A DNA stretch of 64,000 nt from Caprimulgus europaeus (GCA_907165065.1 OU015528.1:75125474-75189473); one strand, 5' to 3'. Positions 10,776-24,759 are shown, counted from the first letter of the stretch. The notes: generated by a model not told the origin, from the letters alone. Program-made: numbers and translations.

Positions 10776-13700
10776 GGGCGGCAAGCAGCAAAAAGCTTCG
10801 TAGCACAATATTAGGAATGAATTATGTGTCTGGAAGTTTTCCTCCTTATTCAAAGCACAGCGGAGTAAAATACTGCTGGCAGACCTCACATCTCCCTGTG
10901 CCTTCCACAGTGGCAGGATTATCACCAAAAACAAGCCCATAAACAGTAAAACCTTCTGAATAACCACCGAGGCCAACTCACCTTCATGCTGCACAGGAAT
11001 GATCCCATTTCACCCCAAATGAGTTGGGATACAGTATTGTTGGGGCAAGACTGATCAACCATCATGGTGCCACATAAGCAAGTTTACGGGTGACTAATGG
11101 GGTCTTCAGCCATGCCCCCATGTGTCTCCTACCTGTTCAAATTTCCCATTTGCTGTGTAGCTGTCTGAGGTTGATGGAAGCCACAGGGTGAATCCAAGGT
11201 GAAGACTTTAGCAAATGCTTGCCCAGGGCCAAGCACCACATGGATTAGCCAGTGTTATACTGGCTACCAACCCCTCCAGGTAACAGGTAATTTTGGCTGG
11301 CCAACTAAAGTCACACCACAGACCATGTTACCTAAATCCAGCTTCTGCCAAGCACCCACACTATCCTCCCATCACTTCAAAAACAACAACAGGAGAAACT
11401 GGCTCAAATCTACCTCTTCCCGACAACCTTTCCCATCTCACATCATTCATTAACTCAGGGCAGATGGGGATTTGGCCTTAGCCTAACTAGAAGACGTCTC
11501 CTCCAGCCCCATCGGTGAAACACTGGAAAACACAGAACTACCCAAAACAATGGTCTGAAGCCAAGAAAGTGTTAAAGCATTCCCTAAATCCATTTGTCTT
11601 TCTGCTTGACATGGAGTTTACTACTAGAGTGCTGTGGCACCCTGAGATTTATGAGCAATGGGCTTTCTCATTCCCAGACAGAGGGAAAACAATTAACACC
11701 ACCCTGTTCTTTGCTCCTACTCCCCTTTGCTTTTGGCTTGTTCGCCTCCACTTTCCTTCTTTAGCCTTTTATTATAGTAAAAGCAAAGCACAGCCAGCAT
11801 TTGTCTTTTTTTTCCAGACAGCCTTTAAGAGAGCAGACACTTGCTGTCCCCAGCTCCAGCCCCAGGCTCCAATGTTCACCTCTGCAGGCAGAGATCTACT
11901 GCAGTGTTAAACTGAAGCCTGCTGAGTTATACTGGGAAATGCATTTTGCTTTGCCAGCTTGACTCCAGCAAAGTTCATAAAATCGGAAACCTTGAATGCC
12001 TAACAGAAATCCTGAGTGGTTTTCTACTAGACCTTTGCTAGCCAGCCCCACCTCTTGCCCAACCTGCTTTTACAAGCTCCACTTAATGTTCACAGCCTCT
12101 GTTCCCCTCAGTGCTACACAACTCAAATAACCTCCCTGCCCTTTCATTTTGGGAAGGATATTGAACAGCCCACTGCCAGGTCCCGAAAAGGCTCTTGGGT
12201 TTTGGGGAGACCCAGTACACTTTCTGGTGAGCTGTTTGAAGAAAAAGTGGGTCAGGTAAGTTGAGGAAAGCATGTTAAAGAAATTAGGGTTAGGTGAAGA
12301 CCAAGAGCTTCTTGACTGATGACTTCAGATAAGGGCTGGTTTGCTGAGTAGCATTTGTACCAGTAAGTTGAATATTGTTGGGTTTTTTTTCTTTTTCTTC
12401 CTGAAGCAAGCAATGGGTGCTTCTCTTCAAGACTCAAGAGAATTAGTTGGGAAATGTGAAAAAAACTTCCCCCGGGGACAGGAAGAAATCTGTCCAAGGT
12501 CAGGACACTCTGCCCCTTGTTGTGCTGGAGCTTCGTTATGCTGATGCCAGGCCAGGCAGCTGTCACAAGCACAGGACAGCCCAGGTGGGAGGACAGGACT
12601 TGAACACTTGGGGGAAGCAAGGCAAAACTGGATTTGGGATTTGAAAGGAAGAGGTAAAAACTACAGGTGCAATAGAAAGGGAGGAAAAATTTCAAACCAG
12701 TTTTTTTTCCCAACATTTCCCCTGCTGATCTATAGCTCATAAGAAAATGCACAACCTTGATCTGAAGGTACTTCAACAAATCCAATCCCAAAAATATTTT
12801 GGGAGGTTTAACTATCCAGTGCCCACACTGTGTTACAGATTTTTAAACAAAGCAAGTTTCAAAACTCCAGAAAGAAAGCATCATGGTAAATACTTTTGCT
12901 TTTTGAAAACAGTAGCTGCATGTCTTTTCACATCAGCTATGAAGCAGCAAGAGGAGATGATAAAAGTAGACATAAAGCCAGTAGACAAGAACATACATGC
13001 CGAATATTTTGGAGCACTCAGCAGGGGATGAGTGGGGAGCTAAGCACCCCAATGAACGGATCGCATTTCCAAAATGTGAAAATTCAGCTTGTGGATATTG
13101 ATTCCTAGGCAAGCCTGGTTCACTCCATTCCCCAGTGCTTAGCTGCCTTTGAAGATCTTTTAAGATCCTGTCCAGAAAACATCTGCTTACTTCAATGTCT
13201 TTTTAACCACAGGTTATGTCTTTAGTCTGAGAGCAAATTAGCAACTCACTGACTCCAAAGAGATGCACCTGGCTTCGCTCACAGCCTCCCCCATTTTGCC
13301 TCCAGTATTGCTTTCTCGGGTACATTTAACAAGCAGGATGCAGAAGAAGGTATTTCCAAACCCTCCAGTTTTGTTATAGGAAGCTCTGAACTTCTTATTT
13401 AAAAAATAGAGGTAAATTTAGGTCATGTCTCGCCTCCATGCCAAGCTCCAAGGTCTCTGCACCAAGCTACATCCATAAGAGGCAGGAGCCTGGGAGCAGC
13501 TGAAACAGGCAGGAGTGGTGGGGGAGCAGCTGACAGGTCCTGGCAGGCTTGGCGGTGGGGGCTGGAAAGCCCGTGTGGCTCCACTGATGGGGTGTCAATA
13601 AAATGCTGTGACATTAAGCAGCAGGCTGATGTGGAGAGTGGCAGTCAGAGGCCAGCTCAAGGGCTAAAGCTTGAGGAGTGGGGATCAAAACAAGCAAAAA

Positions 13701-14097
13701 ATGCAGCATCCTTTGGCTACATGAAGCTTCTGAGGAAGCAAGAAACACCATGTCTGGGCTTGTTGAATAGATGGTAAAAACCCATCACTTGTGGCCCCAC
13801 AGGAGTCAGTGACTCCCTCAGCCCACAGGGCTCCTCCACCTCTTTCCAGGCCATCCAACCTCTGACCAACAAGTCCTCCTGGCTTATAACAGATACAGTG
13901 CCAAGTTGCAAGTCACTCATTCCTCACCCCATCTGTGGCTCCCACCTGCCTCTGAGACACCCACAACCTACTCTAACCCAGACAGCACTGTCTCCATCAT
14001 GAGCCCAGCCCCACAACACAAGGTGGAGGAACCAACAAGAGATCAAAGTTTATTTGCCTCCTGGGTTTTGAGTCTTCAGTGGGATTTGTCACTAATC

Positions 14098-14585
14098 ACA
14101 GAGTAATTTTGGTTGGGAGGAACCCCTGGAGATCTCTATTCTACCTCACCATGCAAAGCACATCCAACTAGATCATGTGGCTCAGGGCCACGTCCAGACA
14201 AATTTTGAACATTGTCAAGGTGGAGATCCCTGAGATACTCTGGGCAACTTCCACCAGTATTTGATAATATTCACGGTAAAAAAGGTTTTTCCTACATCTA
14301 ACTGGAATTTCCCATGTCACAACTTGTGCCTGTTGCTTCTTGTCCTGTCACTACACACCTCGAACAGAATCAAGCCTCATCTTTGCTACACCCTCTCATT
14401 AGGTGCTTATAGACAGAAAAGAGTTCTTCCTTGAGTCATCTCTTCTCCAGACTGAACAAACACAGTCTTCTCAACAGGTCCTGGTGCACCATGTGCTCCA
14501 GTCCCACACCACCTTAGTGGTCTCTGAGTTAATCAGTATTTTAGGGGGACATAGACAACTGGGGAGCCCAAAACAGGTGTTTTCC
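14098..14585 (-). mobile_element. CR1 LINE fragment, older subfamily, about 490 bp
   Basis: The 3' end lies at the left (AATTTTGGTTGGGAGGAACC, a variant of the CR1 terminal block). The order then matches the CR1 3' region in reverse: a Cys/Pro-rich decayed coding end, CTCTTCTCCAGACTGAACAAAC, and further on ACTGGGGAGCCCAAAAC. The subfamily differs from the younger ATTCTATG-tailed copies. It is 5'-truncated, with no intact frame. The right boundary is uncertain by a few tens of bases. Confidence 0.8.
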
Positions 14586-15239
14586 CTATGGCAATCCTAG
14601 GGCAAAGATGTACACCCAGAAGTGAGGGACTTACTGCCTGGGGAGCTACAGCTGAGCTGCAGTAACCATCTGTGTGTGCTCACTTCTCCTCCCACAACAG
14701 GAAGTGAAACCAGCCAGATATATCCTGAAACCACCAACAACGGCGAGGCGCTGAACTATGGTAACACAGTCACTTCTGGTCACAAGCCAGAAGCTGCACC
14801 ATTTTTTTTTGTCCTACACCAAACACAGCACTAGACCTCTTAAACAAGGACCAATCTGGGCAAAGTTTCACCCCAAAGTCTTCTTTTTCCTTTCCTGTAA
14901 CCTTCAATGTATCATCTATTAAGTGAATTATTTTTCTGTCCCTTCTCCAGAGTCTATGATTGGGTGGCAAATGTTGAAAACCAACACCAAGAAACGGTGA
15001 CTGTTTGCAGGCAACTGTAAAAACACAATCAGATAGATCTCCTCTGCTCAGAAAGGAAGGCTTTGGAGAGAGCAACCTACAGAGCCTTCTCCACTCACTC
15101 AAATTCAGAACAGTCGCAGCATCTCTTTAAAGCCTGTTTGGGCTTTCAATGAAAGTTCACACAGCGCATTAGGGATGTCAGGATGAGCTATGTCAGAAGG
15201 ACATGATGAAAGTTGATGGTGCTGCTCTCCAGAACCTAA

Positions 15240-15545
15240 TACATCTTCATTTGCAGCAGAAATGATAAAGGGTTGCCATTATTTGCAACAAATATTTTTT
15301 AAGAGCATGATTAGCACCAAGCAATTATTTGGAGATATAGGTTGTTTTAATTCAGCGAGCGTGACATAGTCATTGTTGTTCATATAAGAAGAAAGAAGGG
15401 TGAGACAACTGCGCTATGCATCATGTAATTACAGTAGCAGGGCTTGGCTTTTTCTGTTGATGAAAAGCTCCACAGTAATTCCATAATGTGCTTATTCAGT
15501 TTTTATTTATTACTGGCATGAGCGCGGTCTTTCTTAACCAGTAGA
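15240..15545. promoter_or_regulatory. Candidate conserved non-coding element
   Basis: This is a unique AT-rich stretch with intact-looking motifs: ATTATTTGCAACAAATATTTTTT, GCAATTATTTGGAG, TATGCATCATGTAATTACAG and a CpG-bearing GAGCGCGGTC, and no repeat signature. It has the look of deeply conserved developmental enhancers. Inference only. Confidence 0.25.
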
Positions 15546-16839
15546 AGAAAAAATGTGAGAATAATTCACAGCATCCACTTCCTCTTTTATGTGTGACCAT
15601 TACTGTGTCTGAACAGTGATTTCTTTTTTCTTCACCCCATTTTTCATATATAAGCATATCTGAACATGCTGAATGGAGGTATTGAGAAGACTAGGGGAGT
15701 TATGTGGCTCAGAAGTTATACCAGGTTAATAAAAGTCCTTTTCTTAGGCCTGGAAACATTTAGGAAACAAAATATAATATACATTCTAGGAATAAATTTC
15801 ACTTGATCTTGCCACATTCAGACACATGACTCAGGTCCTTGACTTTGAGACCACATAAAAGGATCTATGCTGAGCCAAACCTAGGAGTCCTTGCACGTGC
15901 AAAGTGAGCAGGAATAGGTACTTTATTTTTCATTTTGCTGTTATTTTCTTTGGCTGTTTGGACAGTCTTCATTGGGCTCGCTATTAACATTTAGTTTCCT
16001 TGCTAAAGGCATTCCACCTAGCCCAGATCTCCTCCAAAGCTACTATAAATGGATTTAATTCAGACTATGATATTGAGCCCTGCGTAATGAGCCAAAGATT
16101 TTAGTGAGCAGAAGTTTTACAAAGCTTGGAGGGTTGAGTTAATGGCTCCCTGGCTCCTAGAGCAAGGCTGGTTTAGAAATGTGCTGTTCTCAAGCACTTG
16201 TTTCTATCCCCTTGCTCTCTCTTCCACGCTGGACCAGCAATGGTGTAAACTGCTATTGCTCTCTGCTACAAAGATTTGGCTCTTTTTCAGGAGGCAGAGT
16301 TTACAGTGTTAGTTCTGCCATGTATCAGCCAGGAAAGTGGTCATCAAATACATGTTTGCTGGCTTTTCTGTCCATCCTATGTAATCTACATGACTGATCT
16401 TTTTTTCTTTGCCTGGGATTCCTTTGGTCCATTTATTTTTTTGGTTTTGCATCGTTTCCTGTGAAAGAACAACCGGATGCTGTTTATTTCCCTCCTGTAA
16501 TTTTCAGTCTGTTGGAAATGACTGACACAGAGCTAATCCATTGCTAAAATTCCCATTTAAAAACCTAAAGATGTTCTGAGCAGGAGTAAACTTTACTTTT
16601 CCAAATCCATCTTGGGTCATAAAAGTCCCATCTCCATTTTGCCTAACGTAAAGCTATTGAGTTTCGCTGTATGCTGCTTTCTTTTTTACAAGATATGTCA
16701 TCATCAAGTTCTATATAATTAATAAACCCTGATCCTCAGTTAATAAAGAGTAAGAGTACACAGATTTATAGGTGGCTGGGTGTATGCTCCACTAATTCTG
16801 GCTTGAGCAGTCGCTTTGCTTCTGCAAGCTGCGATCCCT

Positions 16840-17320
16840 GTGATACCGTCACAGTTCATAAATACCGGAGGCGAGACTCCTTGTTGACCCATGCGCTGTG
16901 ACACGCCGCCGGTGCTCCGTGCCATTGCGTCTCCTCATTACTTTGATCTATTTTTCTCATTATTTCATAAGTAACACAAAAATTAAACAGAATCTGAGGC
17001 AGCAGGGAAATCAATCTTCTCCAGAGAACCATTCCAGTTAAAAAATTCAATAAATCTTTAATCCATTCAGACAGTGTATCAAAAAAATTTGTAGCAAGAA
17101 TGCACTAAAGAGAAGGCAGAAAAAATATATTCCAAATGGCCAACATCTATGCTGCAATAATATTCTTCTTAATACATTCAGACAAGTGTTTTTAGGAAGA
17201 CAGATGATGTCTAAATGTTCTTTCTTGATAATTTCTTGTGTGCTTTCAATTTTCTGGAGATAATTAGTCACTGTAACAGGAGCATTTAGACTTTTAAACA
17301 CCCATTTTTTCACTAAAAAA
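16840..17320. promoter_or_regulatory. Candidate conserved non-coding element with a small CpG cluster
   Basis: At 16848-16925 several CpG (GACACGCCGCCGGTGCTCCG) are preserved in otherwise AT-rich intron. The following 400 bp is AT-rich, repeat-free and contains TTTCTTGATAATTTC and GGAGATAATTAGTCAC. Retained CpG can indicate an unmethylated regulatory element. Inference only. Confidence 0.25.
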
Positions 17321-20300
17321 TAATTCAGTCAGGCTGGTAATGTGATAACCATTCTCTGATTAATTAAATTTTCAGCGTGAGATATTCTATAAAAGTACAT
17401 CCAAAGACACAGTGTAACACCAAGCAGCCTTGTAGCTAACGCTGAGTCTTTGCAGATTTAAATGCTGTTCTTGAGGCTGCCACACTTTGTCTGTGATTCT
17501 TGAGCTAAAATTTTCAACTCTGTAAAATAAGAAACCCACATTCAGCCTTACATACCCCCAAAAAATGTTGGTTATCGTCGTGCGTCGCTCCAGGAACACA
17601 AGCTTGACAATCCCAATCCATTTTAAAGAGCCAAGAGTGAAGCAAAGACAGCGTCTAACCTGATGAATGGTAGGCACAATATCAGACCCTATTCCTCTGC
17701 TTAATTTAAAAGTTAATTCAGGAACCCCTGAGTATTCAACTGGAGTAAGGGCAACTCATGAGCCGACAGCAGAACTTGGGGTAATTCATTTATATCCACC
17801 AAGAGAAGCATGAGTGTCCATGACATTAAGTGGTGATTGAGCAGTGGTTTTAAGGACAACCATCATGCCTTCAAGACGTTGAACCTTGAGCGTGCTGTCC
17901 CAATGGCAGCTGCAACACACATCTCCTGTGTCCTACCTTGCCCGCTGAGCTCACGTTATATTCAACAGAGAAAAAGGCACCTATCTGAACCATCTCAACT
18001 ACCCCTGTTAGGGTGGAAAATCCCACCCATGAGGGACTTGGTGCCTCTGACCTTCCCCAAAGGAAACCCAAGATGACTAGTTCTCATGTAAGTAACTACT
18101 CATGCCTGGGCAGATGAATCTCATCCTAAGTCTCTGGAGGTTCCCAGGCCATCACAGTAGGGCCAGAGCTAACACAAAACTGTCTGATTAGGGAGCTGTA
18201 ACATCCCCTTTTGCAGCCTCACAACCCTCAAAGCAAAAATCAGAGTTATTTGTATGACTAGGTTGCATTTACACTGCAGTTCCCTGTTCTTCACATGTGG
18301 GATGCAATAGATTTAGGGGAAAGAGCATCTAGAAATACATTTGTTGCCTTAGATCTCTGAATATCCAGTCACATAACCTCAGTGTTCCTGTGCACGTCTT
18401 CATGACTGCCACCAGCCCAGCACCAAAGTATCCCAAAGGAAACAGGGGTGTGCTTTTATGGCTGTTTATTTTAGAGGGAACTGAGGCTGACGGGCTATGC
18501 CTGTGTCAGTAAGACTGAGGAGTACCTGTGGCATGAAGCAGCAGCGGCACAGGCTTGGGGCTAATTCCCAAGGCACAGTCTGAATGACAATTTTTCCATC
18601 TTTTGTAGCATTTACACTATCTTTCATGGAAACTTTGCAGCTATAGAGAGACCCTTATCTTCCCTGGCAAAACTAGCACATTTTTAAGAGCCCGCCTAGT
18701 GCAATATGTGGGTATTTTCTCTCTTTTCACCTTGACAGCTGCAAACTATTGCCCTCATTCCTGTTCCATTTATCTCACTGGGAACTCCTAGATTAAGTAA
18801 CTCTTAGATAAGAGTGGGAAATTAGTCATCATAAACACGTGGGCCCTGCAAAGAACTTCAACTTTCAAACAGAAAAATAGCTTTTTGCTGCTAACACTGC
18901 AATGAACTCCACATCCACAACTCCTGATGAGATTGCTATTTTTTGTAGAGTAAAAAGCTTCCAATCAGCAAATAAGAGGTTCTCCTGGTAAAGGAGTGCC
19001 TGTTTATAAAGCTTGAAGAATTATTTTTGTCTTTCAAGACACCTAAGAGGTGCATTAAAAAAAATTATTCACAGAACATGAATCTACCATACTTTTTTAA
19101 CATTATTGTATTCTTATGTGTGTAGGTTTCAGCAAGCACGTAGAAGAGTCTGATCCTGATTAATGACTCAGCATCAAGGACCTGGAATTATAGATTACCT
19201 GGTGTTGCATCAAGGCCCAGAGCATTTGGAAGCTAAATTGGCTTCACACCTTCCTAACCTCAACATTCACTGTTTTCTAGCTGGAATCATGAGCTCTTAT
19301 GAAAAGACTTTGCACCTACCACCAGAATGCTTCAGAGATATTAATTCATTCAATCAATGATGCAACCAAAAGAAAGAAGATGAGTTTCAATTCCAATAAC
19401 CCTCCTGCCTCTTTCACACACTGGAGCCACAGAACCACATCTTGATTTTGTACCCACACAATATGCAAAACTCACTATTGCTCAGCTCTCAGCACTTACG
19501 TGCCAATGCTGAAGAGCACCTCATGCCAACTGGAACTGGTGTGTTATTATTATTAATCATCCGTATATGTCACTGGTTCGCAGGAACTATCTGGAGTATT
19601 TTGTTTATATAAAGCATCACACTGCAAATGCCCCTTTTCTCTGTGGCTGACCATCTCTTCTGCCTATACTTATACTCTTTTTTTTCCATCAAACAATCAG
19701 ATTATACCTCTCACTCCCCTATTTATTAAAAGTATGTGGCAGGGAGACAGCAGTTTCTTGCTTCTGCAAACAAACGCTTCGATTAGAGAGTCTGCACAAA
19801 AAAGACTTGTGAAACGGGAAGGAGGGATCGCACTGCAAAGTGATCCACTTCCAAGGTCATGTCTTATGGCCCTTATCTGCGCTCAGACAACAGAATATGG
19901 CAATGCTGTACAGACAGCTTGGCTATTTAGCTCAAATGGTAAGGAACTGCACATGTTTATCTTTGAATTGCTACTACAAATCCCTGGGGTCAACAAATTC
20001 TTACCCCAACACATCAGACACATCACTGCTGTGAAAAAAACCACCCTGCTTAGAGGTTAACAGCCAAATTTTGACTTCTTTTGCTCAAGTGAGCTACTGG
20101 ATACAACCTGCCCAGCAGAAGACCCAAGGGAGGTCTAAGCCAGGGTCAAAGATACAGAGATGCAGGATGCAGAAGTACGCCAAATTAATTTGCTCCAGAT
20201 GCAATTTAGCTGCATCACCTTGGGTGGGTGCTCAACCTTGTAAGCCCTTCTGGAGTCTGTAAGCAAAGCAGTCTGGGGTGTTGATGAGACTGTTGGCCCT

Positions 20301-21054
20301 GTGACAATTGAGTCTGTGGCACAGACAAGCCCTTAAAGCCTATGAATTATGAAGTCTCAAAGAGAGAGTTTTACAACAAGACCCTGCTCCCTTTGTGTCT
20401 CCCTAAATGCTGGCATCATCTCTACATCACCAGAGCCCCCAGGGGAATTCAACATTCCCAAAAGTGTGAAGACCTCAATAAGGGGAAAATCCCCATCCAT
20501 ATGAGAAATGTTACTGGTCAACCTCCAAAGCAAACATTGCATTCACAGTATAGACTTACAGCATAAGGATTTGGTCCTCTTTCAGTACAGTTATGTTATG
20601 CCAAAAGGGATGCTTGCTGACATAAAGCAACTTATGGAAACTCAGAAAGAGAATAAAAAGAGGAATTCTGGTGTGTGCATCCCAGTGAAGAGACATGCAT
20701 AATGAACAGCCTGTTGTCCTCAGGCTTTGGTGGGTTTGTGGTTGACTCCCTCCTCCATTACGTACAAACAGATATAACTAATTGCCTTGGGACAACACTG
20801 AGGTCTTTCCCAGGCACTTAGTTGACCTTGTTCAAGCCATAAGCACTCTGATCTGCACTGTTGTAGAGCACCTCCAACAACAGAGCACAATATCTGCTGA
20901 GTCTTCAGTACTGCCAATAATTAACAGCAATGTATCCGTGAGTCCATTATATCATATTCCCTTATTTACTGTAAATGGATAATTGCAAAAGTGGAGAGCA
21001 GCTTCAGAGTTGAGGCTGCAATGAGGTTTCCACTTAAAGCAAGGACTCAGCCTC

Positions 21055-21230
21055 TTGATTGTTTAGTAATTTTATAATAAAACTCAAGAGATTTCGTGGT
21101 TCCTCTGTTAGTTGGAAATCAATGCGAGGCAGGAAACGAGGAAGGGCTTTGCTCCGACAGTCGATTTCTCTGAATTTTGCATGAGTGAAGCAAGAATAAT
21201 TGGTCCAGAATTTATGATGCCAATGCAAAA
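21055..21230. promoter_or_regulatory. Candidate conserved non-coding element
   Basis: Repeat-free sequence with GATTGTTTAGTAATTTTATAATAAAAC, TTTCTCTGAATTTTGCATGAG and AATAATTGGTCCAG, plus a few retained CpG. Several open frames cross it on both strands, none with recognisable protein features. Inference only. Confidence 0.22.
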
Positions 21231-22884
21231 GACTGTCTGCACTGCACTACAGGCAGTGAGCCTGTCCACAGGGCACAGGAGAGGGAACCAGCCCCATTTT
21301 TCCCACAGACACATGCTGCTCCTAGCCTGGAAAGCAAGGTCCCATGCTGATGACCTGCTGCGTGGCTGACAGCAGTAAAGCATCTTCCATACGACCTTCT
21401 GCTCACAGCTCTGGTGGTGAGGATTTTGCAGAGCAGATGCCTGACTGCTACAAGCACAGCTGTGACCTCCAAATTGTTGCACAGAGGCCATCAGTGTGGG
21501 CTAGCCACTGTCCCCTGCCAGCCCAGGGCACGGTGCAATGATTCGAGAGACAAAAGGTTCGATACCCAAACCCCGGGCTCCCTTTGACTCCGCCTTTTGT
21601 CCCGTGGATGTATCGATAAAACCAATGAACTGCGCTTCAGTGAATCGGCACAAATGAGCTACGCAAAGAAGAAGGTTGAAGCTCAAAGAGCAAAATTTGC
21701 AGCTAAGGACACTAATGACTCAGCCTGGTTACTCTGAAAGCAGCTTTTGTGGGTGGTAAGAAATGGATGCAGGCACTGTAGAGCCTGGCAATGATAGAAA
21801 ATAACCCAATACGCTGCAAGTGTTTGTGCTTGATATGGAGAAGAACAGAATTTTTCCATATTTTTCCCACATTTCTGCAAGATTCAGTTATTACAGAGCA
21901 AAACTCTGATGAGAACTGGGGTTTATATTCTTTTGCTACAGGAATTAATTTTATTTTTAAAAGTTGGGTCAAGTCAAATGGGGAGCAACTTGTAAAAGCA
22001 GCCTATAAGGGTTGGGGTTGCTATTTTTTGTGTATCCTGAAAAAAAAAAAATGCACTGAAATTCTACTGGATGTTCACTATATGCTTTGTACAGACAGCC
22101 CCTGGCCTGGGGATTTCCAGAGCAAATAAATGCAAACTGAGCAAAATAAATCAGACAAGAGAAGGTTAGATGAATATGGGAAGATTATTGGGAGTGAGAT
22201 GGGGGAATGTTGTTAGTAGGAGGCAGCTCTATGTCAGGAAGGTAGAAATGAGTCCTGGGGCTTGGAGGCAGGACAAGCAGAATGCAGTAAAAATACTGGA
22301 ACCCCAGGAGGGTCAAGGAATGGTTTTCTGAAAGACACTTTTCACTCTGCACCTCTTCACCCAGCATGTTCTCAAAATGAACCAGACTTGTCCACAGACA
22401 CGAGGACCTTCTCCTTCCTCCTAGAACTTGTGCATCAGCACCCTGGAATGGTTGAGAGGGGCTGCACCAGCCCTTCACAAGGCTCCCGGATTTCAGCTTA
22501 CCTAGGATCTGCTATCAGGCAAAATATTCCCTCAGCCTGCACATGGGCTATGACACTGGGCAACCTGGCACATCCCTCATGTGGAGCCTGGAGCCATCCT
22601 GGGCATCTTGAATAGGTGCCGCAGGGCATCCCTTTAGCCACTGTAGCCCCTCAAAGGTGGTAACCATGGCCCCTGCAGAAAGCTTGCCCAAGGAGCAAGG
22701 CCTCACTTTGTGATCTTTGGCTGTAAATTTACACTTTCCACAGATGTTCAAATCCCACTGAAAACATAAAGGAAAGACAGCTGAAAATTGCTGGCTGCTG
22801 AATGATTGCAGTCTGAAGACTGCTCCATGTATAAAGGAGGGAAAATATTGTTCACTGCAAGCTTATGGATCTCACCAACCCAGG

Positions 22885-22966
22885 GATGAGCTTTGAGGTC
22901 AGGCAATTTCATGTTTCACAGATGAGTGCTCAGAAGCCCAGAAAGAAAATGACCTCTGTGCAAAAA
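22885..22966 (-). mobile_element. Possible MIR-like SINE relic
   Basis: The order TTTCATGTTTCACAGATGAGTGCTCAGAAGCCCAGAAAGAAAATGACC loosely follows CATTTTACAGATGAGGAAACTGAGGCCCAGAGAAAGTGACC. Only the core is seen, so this is weak. Confidence 0.3.
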
Positions 22967-23732
22967 AAACCCACCCCACAAATATCTATTCAGTCAGTGC
23001 CAGAAGGGCTGTACGGGCTTGGTGCACTGATGTATTTAACTGCTGCAGTGAAGGAAGAGCTGGCTCCTGCTAAGGACTGGCAAAAAACTTTCCCTGGTAT
23101 CCATTTGTACTGCCAGAGCTCAGCGCAGAGGTTTTCATTTCCACTTCTGGAGGACACAAGGGCGAGATGTGGTGTACAGCTGGGCTGATGTGGGGAGCTG
23201 GCCCACCAAGTCCGCATGCTGCAGACAGAGATTATCTTCTCTTCGAACATATCTATAAAATCTCTTATGTCAGGACTTCTCTTTTTTTCATTTTTGCAAT
23301 TGTATTAGGTATTAAAAATAGACCTCTTGATGATGTTACAGCACTCATTAACAAAAGTTGTTAATAGCTTGAAGCATCTCAGACATGACAAGGTTTGACA
23401 AAGACGTGGTATCCCAAACACCGCTGCCCAGGAGCCTGTGCATGTGAACATATTGACATGATCTCATCCAGCTCTTGTCCACCCACTTACTGCAGGTCAC
23501 TTCCATTCAGTGGGAATTTCGGCTTTTTCTTTGGTAGGAAACACCACTGGGCTACCAGTCTGGGTCTGTACATCCCATGAAGCAGCAAGTGAGATACTTC
23601 AATGAGATAAAAAATGCCCAGTAGGAGGTTTGTGCCTCAGAAGGAAGAAGGAGATGCAGCCCTGAGGTACAAGGCTTGCTATCCCACACCACTCTTGTGA
23701 CAAAAGTACAGCAGAGGAGCCCTAGGGCAATT

Positions 23733-24198
23733 ATGGACCTACTGGAGTAAGTCCAGAGGAGGCCATGAAGATGATCAGAGGGCTGGAGCATCTCTCCTGT
23801 GAGGGCAGGCTGAGAGAATTTGGGCTGTTCAGCCTGGAGAAGAAAAGGCTCCAGGGAGATCTTATAATGGCCTTCCAGTACCTGAAGGGACTACAGGAAG
23901 CCTGGGGAGGGACTTTTGACAAGGGCAGGGAGTGACAGAACAAGGGGTGATGGCTTTAAACTGGAAGAGGGGAGATTGAGATTAGACATTAGGAAGAAAT
24001 TCTTTGCTGTGAGGGTGGTGAGACACTGGAACAGGTTGCCCAGAGAAGCTGTGGCTGCTCCTCCCTGGAAGTGTTCAAGGCCAGGTTGGATGAGGCTTTG
24101 AGCAACCTGGTCTAGTGCAAGGTGTCCCTGCTGATGGCAGGGGGGTTGGAACTAGATGATCTTTAAGGTTCCTTCCAACTCATATCATTCTATGATCA
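23733..24198 (+). mobile_element. CR1 LINE, 5'-truncated, about 470 bp
   Basis: This starts at GGACCTACTGGAGTAAGTCC and runs through the C-terminal end of CR1 ORF2. Translation gives pieces such as [16 protein letters not shown]-like, [26 protein letters not shown] and [14 protein letters not shown], then the 3' end with GATGATCTTTAAGGTTCC and ATTCTATGATC. It is on the strand opposite to CAMK1D. Divergence from the 53.1 kb copy looks modest, so it is moderately young. The frame is broken and the copy cannot move. Confidence 0.92.
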
Positions 24199-24759
24199 TC
24201 TGAGGTCTGACTGCAAACTCATCCCATTAAAGACAGCTGAGCAGCCTGCCCTCAACTCATAAGGTGTCATCTTGTTCCTGTGTGGTGCAGGGTATGAACA
24301 GCAGGAGGAGTAAGAACAGTCTCAGGGATTTGAGCTTGGAAAGGCAGGTTTAAACCAAGTAAAATTAATTTTGGACTATAGATTGGGGTTGAATGAGTCC
24401 TCTCTGGCATGCTGTAAGATGTAAGAGTCCCTCAGGGGAAGCACTGGGATCCCCCTCACTTGAGTGAATTTTGACTGCTTTGGACAAAGTGATGGAGAAT
24501 ATTTTGCAGGGAACAATTCTGTGGGTGGAAGAGATGATCTCATAGGTCTTTTCCATCAGTGATTTCCAGGATTTTTGTGCCTCTGACGTAAAACCCCAAA
24601 ATAGCAGCATTAGTCTAGGTCAAGATAACACTAAAAGCGTGTGTTTAGTTTTACATCTGGCCAGGAGTAGATGTGCTATACAGAGGTCATATGAGTCATT
24701 CCCAGATGCTATATACTACCCTTAGAGTAAGCCCTGGGATAAGGGTTTTTACATCATGC

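Larger units (their letters stand above)
6921..14097. other. Intron, mostly unique sequence
   Basis: A SINE relic lies at 7.35-7.5 kb and a candidate regulatory cluster at 10.6-10.8 kb. The longest open frame (minus strand, 12252-12791, 179 codons) is low in conserved features and overlaps others on both strands, so I treat it as chance. Otherwise nothing is seen. Confidence 0.6.
14586..23732. other. Intron, long repeat-poor stretch
   Basis: About 9 kb with almost no recognisable transposon, holding three of the candidate conserved elements (15.2, 16.8 and 21.1 kb) and one weak SINE relic (22.9 kb). Repeat poverty over this length may reflect constraint or just the low repeat content of birds. 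Confidence 0.5.

Noticed and set aside
12252-12791. 179-codon open frame on the minus strand
   Set aside because: Crosses poly-A/T-rich low complexity and has no recognisable protein feature. Treated as chance.
21555-21575. GGTTCGATACCC resembling a tRNA T-arm
   Set aside because: The neighbouring bases do not form a T-stem and no matching A-box or acceptor stem was found, so no tRNA gene.
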